64,000 nucleotides of DNA, taken from the NCBI RefSeq assembly GCF_018919145.1, contig NZ_JAHLQJ010000020.1:1-64000 (forward strand). The letters run 5' to 3'. Below the pieces are notes generated by a model. The model did no database searches. It was not told where the DNA came from and saw only the letters and a list, made by a program, of their open reading frames with translations. This DNA comes from Paenibacillus brevis (GTDB lineage: Bacteria; Bacillota; Bacilli; Paenibacillales; Paenibacillaceae). Positions 24,890 to 34,066 of this stretch are shown in pieces; the first letter of the stretch is position 1; the number at the start of each line of letters is the position of its first letter. Both the position numbers and the translations under genes were made by a program.

Positions 24890-25325
24890 GGAATCCGCCG
24901 ATTGTCTTCATTACGATCGCTATGGCGGTCTTTAGCGTGGCGTTCATGCCGCTCTCCATGCTGTTCCCCTTGATGACGCTGTCTCATTTTGGCCGGGGCG
25001 GCTGCAGTGCGAGCTTGATTGAGGCAGTATTCGGGCTGGAATGATTCTTGGCGGCGGATTGTTGTACGTGCTTGCTTCCTAAATGGCGGGACTCCACCTA
25101 CATGAGTATAAGCTTGTTTGTTATCGGAGTAACTTGCGTGTTGTGCGGGCTTATCGGGAGCAGTGCGTTTGCGGCGTTTGTCGGCTTGTCCTTCTTGATG
25201 GGAGCGGCAGCGCCTTTGTTCAATGGACCGTATATGGCAATGATCCAGAAATCATATGACCCTGAAAAACTGGGGCGCGTGCTCTCCTTCGTAACCAGTA
25301 TTGGGAGACTGGCGTCGGGATTCTA
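24890..25325 (+). pseudogene. Decayed MFS transporter (internal and C-terminal remnant)
   Basis: Conceptual translation gives MFS-like membrane helices in more than one frame. From about 24894, VFITIAMAVFSVAFMPLSML and later SLIEAVFG end in TGA. A shifted frame continues GAGMILGGGLL to a stop near 25080. A third stretch from about 25099 reads MSISLFVIGVTCVLCGLIG onward to KLGRVLSFVTSIGRLASG. At least two frameshifts are needed and the N-terminal half is missing. The coding end is fused to unrelated sequence before the YdeI-like gene. The remnant resembles the macrolide-efflux/EntS type of MFS protein. Confidence 0.75.
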
Positions 25326-25406
25326 CCGGCGTCAGTTTATTTTCTTTTGCGGAATAGGTATGATGAAGGAAATCGATTCGTCTTGGAAAGGATCATTACG
25401 CTAGCT

Positions 25407-25976
25407 ATGGAAATCGAAAATTTAATTCCCGCAAGGTCAAGAGAGGATCTAAGGAATTGGCTGCAGGACCATTGCAGGACAGCTAAATGTTGCTGGGTTG
25501 TGGTGAGAATGACGCCTAATCCTGATAGGTTGTTATATTTGGACGCAGTCGAGGAAGCCTTGTGCTTCGGATGGATTGATGGAGTCAAGAAGAAAATTTC
25601 TGAAGCGGAGCTGGCGCAGAGACTGTCCCCTAGAACTAAAAAAAGTTCATGGACGGAGCTGAACAAGGAACGCGCCCGCCGCCTCGAAAAGCTGGGGTTC
25701 ATGACGGATGAAGGAAGAAGAGTTCTTCCTGATATGGATTCCGGTTCATTTCAGATAGACGAGGCAATAGAGCAAAGATTACAGGAGGACGAGCGAGTGT
25801 ATCGGCATTTCATGGCATTTCCAGAGCTTTATACAAGAATTCGGATCGATACGATCCAAAGCTACAAGAATCAACCGGAATTATTTAAGAGCAGGCTGGA
25901 GAAATTCATAGCAAGCACGAGAGAAAACAAAATGTACGGTCAATGGCATGATCAGGGACGGTTGCTCGATTATTAA
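25407..25976 (+). CDS. YdeI/OmpD-associated-family protein
   Basis: A 189-residue cytoplasmic protein resembling the YdeI/OmdA family (also called bacteriocin-protection family), whose biochemical function is not established. Recognisable features are a tryptophan-rich N-terminus (LRNWLQDHCRTAKCCWVVV), the conserved YLDAVEEALCFGWIDGVKKK and a charged C-terminus. ATG 25407 gives the family's normal start; the frame stays open to 25347 but upstream is MFS remnant. GGAAAGGAT lies about 16 bases away, so the ribosome site is weak and a TTG at 25383 cannot be excluded. Confidence 0.75.
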   Translation: MEIENLIPARSREDLRNWLQDHCRTAKCCWVVVRMTPNPDRLLYLDAVEEALCFGWIDGVKKKISEAELAQRLSPRTKKSSWTELNKERARRLEKLGFMTDEGRRVLPDMDSGSFQIDEAIEQRLQEDERVYRHFMAFPELYTRIRIDTIQSYKNQPELFKSRLEKFIASTRENKMYGQWHDQGRLLDY

Positions 25977-26114
25977 TATTTGCAGGGGCCTATGTTAGCG
26001 GGATTTTAGGCCTCGCAACCTTAGGTTGCAGGCCCGTGCAACGACCGCGTTCTTTACTTATCGAATCCGGCCAATCATCATAGACGTATAAATTGCGGAA
26101 AGGCAGTTGCTGCT

Positions 26115-26567
26115 ATGATCTTTGCAGAAAAATTAAAAACGGAGAGAAGCAAGAAAGGCTGGTCCCAAGAAGAGCTGGCGGAGAAGCTGTTTGTGAGCAG
26201 GCAGTCAGTTTCCAAGTGGGAGAATGGCCAGAACTATCCCAGCATTGAGATCATTATTAAAATCAGCGATCTTTTTGAGGTTACGATCGATGAGCTATTA
26301 AAGGGCGACGACGAGTTGGCAAAAAAGGTGATCAAGGAAAGCAGGCAATTGGCTCATCCAAGAATGAAATTTGCTTTTGATGTCCTGTTCTTGGCAGGTT
26401 TTGCTTTGATGGTGATCAAGCTGGGCGTCCTCCTTTTGAACAAAGTAACACCGCTGGAGATTGCATTACAGGGGAGCTCATTCTTTTGGAATTTCGGCTC
26501 GTTAATAGGTATGCTGGGCGGCGGAATCGGCTCCAGCATACTGAAGGAGCAATATAAGCAAGATTGA
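26115..26567 (+). CDS. XRE-family regulator with C-terminal membrane segments
   Basis: A 150-residue protein. Residues 1-65 form a Cro/CI-type helix-turn-helix (KTERSKKGWSQEELAEKLFVSRQSVSKWENG) and DELLKGDDEL marks its end. Two hydrophobic segments follow (VLFLAGFALMVIKLGVLLL and a Gly-rich stretch near the C-terminus), suggesting a membrane-tethered regulator, a common Firmicute arrangement. GGAAAGG precedes the ATG. No obvious target gene is adjacent, as it is flanked by a YdeI-like gene and a convergent gene. Confidence 0.85.
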   Translation: MIFAEKLKTERSKKGWSQEELAEKLFVSRQSVSKWENGQNYPSIEIIIKISDLFEVTIDELLKGDDELAKKVIKESRQLAHPRMKFAFDVLFLAGFALMVIKLGVLLLNKVTPLEIALQGSSFFWNFGSLIGMLGGGIGSSILKEQYKQD

Positions 26568-26606
26568 TGCTGCAGGAAGAGCAGTAGAGAATGGTCATTA
26601 AACGAA

Positions 26607-26651
26607 GCACCCCTGCGATCGGCGTTAAGCGCCGGCTGCAGGGGTGTTTTT
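26607..26651. terminator. Bidirectional terminator between convergent genes
   Basis: GCACCCCTGC pairs with GCAGGGGTG, with an inner GGCG/CGCC-like stem, then TTTTT. It serves the XRE gene and overlaps the 3' end of the minus-strand gene at 26625. Confidence 0.75.
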
Positions 26652-27128
26652 AGGAGAAGAGAGAATGATCCGAAAAAGTGAACGAGCACCGCTCCCGGCC
26701 TGCTGATCTATCGGATTCGAAGCTTCAGAATCGGGTGTTATCGTCCAGCCCAGGGAAAGAACGGAGGCTAGCCGCGCAGCCTCTTGCGGTGTCAATCTGG
26801 CGATAACGGCTTCTTGCCCAGGCTCCAGAACGAGTTCCGCCTCAACCTTCAAAGCCAGTTTAATCCAGCTGCTTATGCCGCGAATCGTATTGTACTTGAT
26901 TTGATAGCCTTCTTTTAACACGCGTTTGAATTCGATTTCGTTGGCTCTGATCCATGTTGATAAAGACACATAGTCGAACTTGAACGGGCTAGTATCTATC
27001 GGCAGCGTTCCCTCAAGGATATGGTTGAGAAGCTGTTCTTCGGTCCACCCGAGAGACAGCAATGATTCCAACGATAGCGCGTCCCATTGCGATAGTCTGA
27101 TCTTCTCCAGCTGTGATGATGTACTCAT
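26625..27128 (-). CDS. Hypothetical protein downstream of the peptide-importer genes
   Basis: A 167-residue protein I do not recognise. There is no signal peptide or membrane segment. The N-terminal half is helical with repeated Leu/Trp positions (QWDALSLESLLSLGWTEEQLL), and a later LTPQEAARLASVLSLGW repeats the LLSLGWT pattern, suggesting two related helical units. GGAGGGG precedes the ATG at 27128; upstream in-frame codons lie in the hairpin of 27162-27196. It is last in a minus-strand cluster with an oligopeptide importer, so co-expression is likely. The C-terminal tail is low-complexity (Ser/Gly/Pro). Confidence 0.65.
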   Translation of the reverse strand: MSTSSQLEKIRLSQWDALSLESLLSLGWTEEQLLNHILEGTLPIDTSPFKFDYVSLSTWIRANEIEFKRVLKEGYQIKYNTIRGISSWIKLALKVEAELVLEPGQEAVIARLTPQEAARLASVLSLGWTITPDSEASNPIDQQAGSGARSLFRIILSSPKNTPAAGA

Positions 27129-27161
27129 GGCGAGCTTCCCCTCCCGGCTGAATTTGTAGGA

Positions 27162-27196
27162 GACCCAAGAGACGCCCCCATGGGCGCCTCTCGGGT
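27162..27196 (-). other. Strong inverted repeat between binding-protein and small-protein genes
   Basis: GACCCAAGAGACGCCC and GGGCGCCTCTCGGGTC pair almost perfectly around a short loop, 31 bases after the binding-protein stop. There is no T tract on the minus strand, so it may stabilise or attenuate the transcript rather than terminate it. Confidence 0.55.
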
Positions 27197-27226
27197 CCGT
27201 TATCAGCACATAGTTAATAAATAAAG

Positions 27227-29068
27227 TTACTTGCTGGCCTGATAAGCTTGCAGGTGTTCCTTCACTTTGGCTGCGTCGGCAACCAGCTCGAGTCCTGTCT
27301 GTACCAGCGGGCTGAGCGTGGATGTTGCTTTGAACTTGTTGCCGCCATAGTAGGCAAGGAACTCATCCTGATTGATGGAATACAGTACGGCTTTGCGGAG
27401 GTCTGCGCTCTCCGCTACCGGACGGTTGCTGGTGTTGAACAGCAGATAACTCACACCATTACTCGGGATGGTTTGGAGAATCAGCTTGCTGTCGCTTTTC
27501 ACAACATCAAATTTGGTCTCGCTTACCCCGTAGTAGAGGTGGATTTCCCCGCTTCGCAGGGCAGACAGAGCGCTGTCCGCATCCTTGATAAATTTAACCT
27601 TAATGGTCTCGATACGCGGTTCGTGCTCGGTTCCCTTCATGTAGCCCGGGTTTTTATAGAAGATAGCTTCATAATCATTCTTATAGGCTAAAATGTAAGG
27701 TCCGCTTGTGTACAGCGTGTTGTTATATTGATTGCCTTCGGTAACGGTGTTCTGATCGCCGTAAGGAATGTCCTTATTCACATCGAATGCGGCAACATCA
27801 TAGGTATTGATGGCTTTTACCTGCTTTTCGGACACGATGCCTGCCGACTGATGCGCCAGATAGTTTAGTACTTGCGGGAAAGGTTCTGTTGTCGTCAGCT
27901 TGATAACCTGATATTTACCTTCTTGGTTATTTGCCTCGTTCTTATCGGCTACCAGTTGAGTAATTCCTACATCCAATCCACTCTCCAGAGCACTCTTGAC
28001 CGTTCCGCTGCCGCCGGAGACCGTTTGACCCTCCAATGCCGCAATGTCCGTAACCAGCTCTACATTTTGAATATGCTCATGCAGCGTATAGGTTCTGTGA
28101 TCAGGCACGGAGTCCTTGTCCTTGGCACGCAGCAGGGAGAAGATTACATCGTTTCCGCCCACCCGTTCACCGGAATCTATGGCCTTCTTGTCTTGAATCT
28201 TGGCAAAGGTAATATCGTCGCGAAGAATAAAGTAATAGTCCGAGTTGCCTTCTCCAATGGCATGATTAAGAGACAGGGAGCCTTCCGAAGTGACCTTGTC
28301 GTCATCCGTCAGATTCACGATTCTTACATACTGATTGGTGTTGATAATATTGATGGAGCCATCATTCCCCTTGATCGGATCGAGAGAAGTTAAAGTTGGC
28401 GTTGATGATTGCAGCAACAGCGGCTCGGTAGAGCGCTTGGATGTATCATTATAGTCCAGCTCTTCCCAAGGTAAGGAGCGGGACTTGGAGATGCGGACAC
28501 TGTCCTGGTTGAGTACTTCTTTATTATAGACCTGAGACTTCAAGGAATTGAACAAAGGAGCAATATAGGCATTTTCGAAGACCAGCTTCTCCTCGAACTC
28601 CTTGTAGGTGGCCTGATACTCATCAGAGGTCTGGGTGGCCGCCTTGTTAATCAAAGCGTCGATCTCCGGATTGGAGAGAATGCTGTAGTCACCGCCGGTG
28701 ATGAACAAGGAGCGTACGGCATAATCGGGGTTTCCTGTTACCGTCGTCCAGCTGGACAATGCGATATCATAATTGCCGGCATCCTGCTGGGTTTTGAAGC
28801 TGCCGTAGTCTGGTTGAATATTTAATTTGACGTTAAACCCGTTCTTGGATAATTGATCCCGCACGATATTCAGATCGGTCTCCGATGAGCTCATTCCCAG
28901 TAGTTCGATATCTACCGGAGTAGTATCCACGGACACTACGGGTTCATTAGTGGACTTATTCTCGGCATTCGAGCTTGCGGCGTCATTTTTAGTGGTTAAT
29001 GTGCAAGCACTGAGCAGTAGAGAAAGACTGAGTAATAATGGTGCTGCGAATTTAAGCTTACTTGACAT
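27227..29068 (-). CDS. Oligopeptide-type ABC transporter binding lipoprotein, apparently circularly permuted
   Basis: A 613-residue extracellular lipoprotein (signal peptide ending LSAC, Cys22). Its segments match the SBP_bac_5 (DppA/OppA) family but in swapped order. Residues about 52-205 look like the usual C-terminal part (GNYDIALSSWTTVTGNPDY, NPEIDALINKA, YKEFEEKLVFENAYIAPL). Residues about 215-613 look like the usual N-terminal and middle part (TPTLTSLDPIKG, YYFILRDDITF, TSGPYILAYKND, LRKAVLYSINQDEF). The protein stops at AAKVKEHLQAYQ, where a normal member would continue into the segment found here at the N-terminus. AGGAGGGG precedes the ATG. It serves the two permeases upstream. Confidence 0.9.
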   Translation of the reverse strand: MSSKLKFAAPLLLSLSLLLSACTLTTKNDAASSNAENKSTNEPVVSVDTTPVDIELLGMSSSETDLNIVRDQLSKNGFNVKLNIQPDYGSFKTQQDAGNYDIALSSWTTVTGNPDYAVRSLFITGGDYSILSNPEIDALINKAATQTSDEYQATYKEFEEKLVFENAYIAPLFNSLKSQVYNKEVLNQDSVRISKSRSLPWEELDYNDTSKRSTEPLLLQSSTPTLTSLDPIKGNDGSINIINTNQYVRIVNLTDDDKVTSEGSLSLNHAIGEGNSDYYFILRDDITFAKIQDKKAIDSGERVGGNDVIFSLLRAKDKDSVPDHRTYTLHEHIQNVELVTDIAALEGQTVSGGSGTVKSALESGLDVGITQLVADKNEANNQEGKYQVIKLTTTEPFPQVLNYLAHQSAGIVSEKQVKAINTYDVAAFDVNKDIPYGDQNTVTEGNQYNNTLYTSGPYILAYKNDYEAIFYKNPGYMKGTEHEPRIETIKVKFIKDADSALSALRSGEIHLYYGVSETKFDVVKSDSKLILQTIPSNGVSYLLFNTSNRPVAESADLRKAVLYSINQDEFLAYYGGNKFKATSTLSPLVQTGLELVADAAKVKEHLQAYQASK

Positions 29069-29179
29069 GGTTTTCCCCTCCTGAATGATCTAAAAGTTTT
29101 TATAGTTAACCTACATTCTTCATTCAACGAAAATCCCGCGGTCATGGAAGAACATATAGAAGGTTAAGACGTAATAGGG

Positions 29180-30688
29180 CTAGTTCCGGCTAATCTTAGG
29201 GTCGAGCGCATCCCGCAGCCCGTCGCCCAAAAAGTTGAAAGAGAGCACAAGCAGAATGATGGCAAGGCCTGGGTAGATGGCGGTAAAAGAATGCGTCTCC
29301 AGATAAGCGCTGCCCAGCTTTAGAATATTGCCCCATTCTGGAATGTGCGGTTCTACACCCAGACCGAGAAAGCTTAAGCTGCTCGTTGAAATTACGGCCG
29401 TGCCGATCGTCAAGGTACACTGCACGATCATTGGAGCCGCGGCATTCGGCAGAATGTGCTTGGTCAAGATCACCCAGTCGCTGGAGCCGAAGGCTCTGGC
29501 CGCCTGGACATATTCCAGTGTAGACACCTGGAGCACATTGGCCCGCATGGTTCGCGCATAGCTTGGAATGGAGCCCACGCTTAATGCGAGAATCAGATTC
29601 ATGGTTCCCGCGCCGAAGGCGGCAATAATGGCAATTGCCAGCAGGATGCCTGGAATAGCGTACAGGATGTCGAGCGAGCGCATAATCCAGTTGTCCAGCC
29701 TTTTCCCGTAATATCCGGATAAGGCGCCGAGCATGCCGCCGATGACCAGCGGAATGGCGGTTGATAGAAACCCGACGAATAACGAGATGCGGGCACCCAG
29801 GACGATTCGGGTGTATAAATCACGCCCGAAATTGTCTGTGCCCAGCGGATATTGGGCAGATGGCGATTGCAAAATAGCACTGTAATTATTGTCGATGGCC
29901 AGACTGTAATCAAAGGTCAGTACGCTGGTTATGGATAGCGACAATAGTACGGAGACAAAGAGCAAGCCCAGCATCGCCGCCATGTTATGCGATATTCGCT
30001 CCAGCACCTCGCCGAACCTTGAGCCGGCAGAGAAGCCCTTATCCCGCAACTTTGCGAGAAGCAGGATTCCTGCGAACAGAGAAAACAAATTGCCGGTTAC
30101 TGCTGCAATAAATTGCAAAATGATGATCGCCCACATCAGATTAGGGTTTAATCGCCCCTCATCGAGGCGGGAAGCCAGCAGCAGCGAGATGAGCTGCAAC
30201 CCTGCCGCGAGAAGCAGGAACAGTGCTCCGACGATGAAGCCATTGGCTACGTACGGCTTGAGCATATTCAGTGCAGTAACCGCAATGACGAGCAGCGTAG
30301 AGAGCAGGGCATAAACAGACAGGGTGTATGCGGTATGCTTCTTCTGCTTGATGAGGTGAAAAGCCGCCGCCGCCGCGAAAATGTTGCCTGTAGCAAAGCT
30401 AAGCATCATCGGATACCCCAGTAATCTCACATACGGAGAAATGCTTCCGCTTTGAATCAGGTCCTGACGAATGCGATACCAAATGAATGTCTGTAGCAGC
30501 GTAAAGCCGCAATAGGCATAGCCGGCAGAGCCCAGCAGTTGATTGAATCCATCGCCGCTATAAGCAGAAGCCAGGAGAATTACAGCAAGGCCGGCGGATG
30601 CAAGCGCTGCGAAGCTGGCTTGCATATATTCAGCATGCGTCTTAAGCCGGAATTGAATATCGCTTTTTCTCAGAGAATGAACAGCCAT
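29180..30688 (-). CDS. Oligopeptide ABC transporter permease (DppC-like) with about 230-residue extra membrane domain
   Basis: A 502-residue membrane protein. From about residue 232 it is a normal DppC/OppC permease: LGTDNFGRDLYTRIVLGARISL, the EAA loop YVQAARAFGSSDW and LGLGVEPHIPEWG. The first 230 residues are extra and contain about six hydrophobic segments with no similarity to the core that I recognise. Typical family members have about 300 residues. ATG 30688 follows CAGGTG; a GTG at 30697 lies within that site. It starts shortly after the DppB-like gene and pairs with it. Confidence 0.9.
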   Translation of the reverse strand: MAVHSLRKSDIQFRLKTHAEYMQASFAALASAGLAVILLASAYSGDGFNQLLGSAGYAYCGFTLLQTFIWYRIRQDLIQSGSISPYVRLLGYPMMLSFATGNIFAAAAAFHLIKQKKHTAYTLSVYALLSTLLVIAVTALNMLKPYVANGFIVGALFLLLAAGLQLISLLLASRLDEGRLNPNLMWAIIILQFIAAVTGNLFSLFAGILLLAKLRDKGFSAGSRFGEVLERISHNMAAMLGLLFVSVLLSLSITSVLTFDYSLAIDNNYSAILQSPSAQYPLGTDNFGRDLYTRIVLGARISLFVGFLSTAIPLVIGGMLGALSGYYGKRLDNWIMRSLDILYAIPGILLAIAIIAAFGAGTMNLILALSVGSIPSYARTMRANVLQVSTLEYVQAARAFGSSDWVILTKHILPNAAAPMIVQCTLTIGTAVISTSSLSFLGLGVEPHIPEWGNILKLGSAYLETHSFTAIYPGLAIILLVLSFNFLGDGLRDALDPKISRN

Positions 30689-30702
30689 GAAGTACACCTG
30701 CT

Positions 30703-32148
30703 TTAATTTTGTTTGATCTTGGAACGAATACGCGGATCGATAAAGGCATACAGCAAATCCACAATGACATTGACGATGGATATGGCAATCGCCGTATAGA
30801 CCACACCGCCCATGATACTTGGGATGTCGGGAATAAATTGTCGGTCTACAATGTAGCTCCCGATACCGCTAATGTTGAACACTTTTTCGGTTACTGCCGC
30901 TCCGCCAAGCAGACCGCCGAACAGCAGGCCGATAACGGTAACGATGGGGATCAATGCATTGGTCACCGCATGTCTCCATAACACCCGGTTTCGCGGTAAT
31001 CCTTTGGCGCGTGCCGTAATGATGTAGTCTTCATGAATAATCTCGAGCATCGACGAACGAGTCATGCGGGCTACTGCAGCCGTAAAACCTGTGCCAAGCA
31101 CTACGATCGGCATCAGGGCAGACAGCCAGTTACCGGGGCTATAAGTAGCAGGGAGCCAGGACAGCTTGATGGAGAAGCCTAGAATAAAGATCAGTCCCTG
31201 CCAAAAATTCGGAATGGACAAGCCTAGCAAGGCAATGAACATAAAGGTGTAGTCAAAGATTGAATTGGGACGTGTGGCTGAGATAATGCCGATCGGTAAA
31301 GCAATGATGATGGCTAAAAGTGTTGATATCACTGTCAAGGTCAAGGTGATAGGAAATTTGTTCGCCATCGCAGTTGTGACTAATTCATTTCCGACAAATG
31401 ATCGGCCAAGATCGAAGGTAAGGATGCCTTTTAATGAATGCCATAACTGTATGAAATAAGGCTGATCTAGCCCATGCAGCTGGTCAAACGCGGCAATTTG
31501 CTCTGCCGTGGCCGTCTCTCCCAGCATGGAGGCGGCAGGGTTCATCGGTGAAATATAGAGTATGGTGAACACCAGGAAAGCCACGCCAATAATGACGCCA
31601 AGAGCCATGACAAGCCTTTCCAATACATATCTCAGGTAAGGGTTGGCGAATAGGGCCATCAATACATACAGGGGCCACCCAAGAAGAACGGAAAGCACGA
31701 TCCATTCAGGACGCCCGAGTACCTGGTGATAGGTGCTGGCCAGATCGGCTGAAGGAGCAAGACCGTCTTCATGGATCCGTTCAGCCAGAATTTCTTTAAG
31801 CCGAATCTGGGCCAAGCTGCGCGCTTCTTTCTCCAATTCCTCCCGAGGAAGAGTCGTTTGGAAGAAGGCATGCTTACGGATAAGCTGCTCCCGGGCCTCC
31901 TGTTCGAGCTGCTGCGGCACTCCTTGGTCCAGCAGCTCCTGCAAGATGTGGCTAGAAACTCCGTGGCGGTTTTCTTTCACAACCCGAATACGGTGTGCAA
32001 TCCAGAGAATGATCATAAACGGGGCTCCAGCTATCCATAACAACAGGCGATAGACGGGTTGTTGCAGCATTTTGCGAAAGGATATTGCTAACACATCGGC
32101 GATGTTTGCAGAATTGCGGGTTATTCCTGTGGCAATATGACCCTTCAT
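30703..32148 (-). CDS. Oligopeptide ABC transporter permease (DppB-like) with about 170-residue N-terminal extension
   Basis: A 481-residue membrane protein. The DppB/OppB core begins near residue 172 (YVLERLVMALGVIIGVAFLV) and includes DQPYFIQLWHSLKG and the EAA-like EDYIITARAKGLPRNRVLWRHA. Before it lies an extension with one hydrophobic segment (about 35-57), a charged helical region (60-145, many Glu/Arg/Gln) and a second hydrophobic segment (148-170). Normal members have about 310 residues. GGGAGGTGA precedes ATG 32148; a GTG at 32157 is upstream of that. First gene of the minus-strand importer operon, divergent from the fused ATPase gene. Confidence 0.9.
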   Translation of the reverse strand: MKGHIATGITRNSANIADVLAISFRKMLQQPVYRLLLWIAGAPFMIILWIAHRIRVVKENRHGVSSHILQELLDQGVPQQLEQEAREQLIRKHAFFQTTLPREELEKEARSLAQIRLKEILAERIHEDGLAPSADLASTYHQVLGRPEWIVLSVLLGWPLYVLMALFANPYLRYVLERLVMALGVIIGVAFLVFTILYISPMNPAASMLGETATAEQIAAFDQLHGLDQPYFIQLWHSLKGILTFDLGRSFVGNELVTTAMANKFPITLTLTVISTLLAIIIALPIGIISATRPNSIFDYTFMFIALLGLSIPNFWQGLIFILGFSIKLSWLPATYSPGNWLSALMPIVVLGTGFTAAVARMTRSSMLEIIHEDYIITARAKGLPRNRVLWRHAVTNALIPIVTVIGLLFGGLLGGAAVTEKVFNISGIGSYIVDRQFIPDIPSIMGGVVYTAIAISIVNVIVDLLYAFIDPRIRSKIKQN

Positions 32149-32314
32149 TCGCTTCACCTCCCTTCTAAGAAAAAATTAAATTGTATAATTCCGATGGGTA
32201 TAGTATATTTTTAGAGGGGGATACATGTCAATTGTTTATTTTTTAAAGAAAATTAATATATAACCGGATGGTCATCTATCCGTGGTCAAATTATAGTGAA
32301 GTGCAGGTGGCAGC

Positions 32315-34051
32315 ATGAACGTATTGTTGAGAGTCGATGGATTGTCCGTTTCGTTCTATGGAAGAGATAGCGAAGTTCAAGCGGTGCGGGATGTCAGCTT
32401 CGAAGTGCGGGCGGGCGAGACGCTGGGCATTGTAGGTGAATCGGGTAGCGGCAAGAGTGTTACCGCTCGATCCATTATGGGGCTTCTTCCGTCTCCGCCT
32501 GCGATGGTGAAGGAAGGACACATTATGTTCCGGGGAGAGAGCCTGACGGATAAGTCAGACCGGGAAATGGAGCAGGTCCGCGGGCGCGATATCGGGATGA
32601 TTTTCCAGGACCCGATGTCATCTTTGAATCCTACCATGCGGGTAGGGCCGCAAATTGAGGAAGGGCTGATTCGCCATCGGAATTTAAGCAAATCCGAAGC
32701 GAGGAAGGAAGCCGTCAAGATGCTGGAAATGGTCGGCATTCAGGATAGTGAGGTTCGTTATAATCAATATCCTCATGAGTTCTCGGGTGGCATGCGGCAA
32801 CGGGTCATGATTGCCATTGCTATGGCCTGTAATCCGTCCCTGCTTATTGCAGACGAGCCAACGACTTCGCTTGATGTGACAATTCAGGCGCAAATTCTGG
32901 ACGAAATGAAGAAGCTGCAGCAGGAGCTGGGGACGGCCATTGTTCTTATCACACATGATCTGGGGGTAGTGGCCGGCTTCTGTGACCGGGTCATCGTCAT
33001 GAAAGAGGGGGAGATTGTGGAATCGGGCACAACGGCGCAGCTGTTTGCTTCCCCGCAGCATCCTTATACCCGGCGGCTATTGGATGCCTTGCCTAGACTG
33101 GATGCACCGAAGGTGCCTCGGCAGGAAGGCAGGCAGCAGCCGGAAGGTGAACCTCCGTTACTACAGGTAAATGCATTAAGGCAATATTTTGATATGGGCA
33201 GGGGCAGGGTACTGAAAGCAGTGGATAATATCAGCTTTCAACTGAACGCCGGTGAGACCCTGGGCATTGTAGGCGAATCGGGAAGCGGCAAGTCGACGAT
33301 GGGGCGCAGCATTCTTCGTTTGAATGAATGGACGGGCGGAGAGGTATTGTTCAAGGGGATTCCTTTGAAATATCTTAACCGTTCGGAAATGAAGACCATG
33401 CGCAGACATATGGGAATCATATTTCAGGACCCCTATGCATCGCTCAACCCGCGCATGCGTATTGCCGACATTATCGGAGAGTCGCTTAATGTGCACGGGA
33501 TGGCAAAGGGCAAACGGGAGCGGCAGCGCCGGGTAGAGGAGCTGCTTGAACTCGTCGGACTTGAGCCGTCCCACGCCATGCGTTATCCGCACGAGTTCTC
33601 CGGCGGACAACGGCAACGGATCGGAATCGCCCGGACATTGGCGGTAGAGCCGGAATTCATCGTGTGCGATGAGCCCCTGTCAGCTCTCGATGTATCGATT
33701 CAGGCCCAGATCGTCAAGCTGCTGGAGGATCTGCAGCAGCGGCTGGGACTGACATATCTGTTCATTGCTCATGATTTGGCTGTGGTCAAGCAAATCAGCG
33801 ACCGGGTAGCGGTCATGTACAAGGGGAGAATGGTTGAGTTGGCGGACAGCGAGGAGCTGTATGCCAATCCGCTGCATGATTATACCCGCTCCTTATTGTC
33901 TGCGGTGCCTGTGCCTGACCCTAGTGTGAGGGTTGCAGATTCAAAGGAGTCAATCCGAGTGCTGGATCAAGAGGACCCTTACAATTTGAATCAGTCTCAT
34001 TTTGTCGAAGTCAGCCAAGGCCATTGGCTGGCGGTGCCGGCAACAGGTTAG
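32315..34051 (+). CDS. Fused oligopeptide ABC transporter ATPase (DppD-DppF in one chain)
   Basis: A 578-residue cytoplasmic protein with two complete ABC domains of the Dpp/Opp type. The first has [32 protein letters not shown] and [12 protein letters not shown]. The second has [32 protein letters not shown] and [12 protein letters not shown]. Each is followed by an oligopeptide-transporter C-terminal region ([24 protein letters not shown]). The fusion resembles YejF/GsiA. AGGTGG precedes the ATG. It is divergent from the permease genes across 166 AT-rich bases, and no other peptide ATPase is present, so it almost certainly powers that importer. Confidence 0.93.
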   Translation: MNVLLRVDGLSVSFYGRDSEVQAVRDVSFEVRAGETLGIVGESGSGKSVTARSIMGLLPSPPAMVKEGHIMFRGESLTDKSDREMEQVRGRDIGMIFQDPMSSLNPTMRVGPQIEEGLIRHRNLSKSEARKEAVKMLEMVGIQDSEVRYNQYPHEFSGGMRQRVMIAIAMACNPSLLIADEPTTSLDVTIQAQILDEMKKLQQELGTAIVLITHDLGVVAGFCDRVIVMKEGEIVESGTTAQLFASPQHPYTRRLLDALPRLDAPKVPRQEGRQQPEGEPPLLQVNALRQYFDMGRGRVLKAVDNISFQLNAGETLGIVGESGSGKSTMGRSILRLNEWTGGEVLFKGIPLKYLNRSEMKTMRRHMGIIFQDPYASLNPRMRIADIIGESLNVHGMAKGKRERQRRVEELLELVGLEPSHAMRYPHEFSGGQRQRIGIARTLAVEPEFIVCDEPLSALDVSIQAQIVKLLEDLQQRLGLTYLFIAHDLAVVKQISDRVAVMYKGRMVELADSEELYANPLHDYTRSLLSAVPVPDPSVRVADSKESIRVLDQEDPYNLNQSHFVEVSQGHWLAVPATG

Positions 34052-34066
34052 TTATCTGTAATTAAT

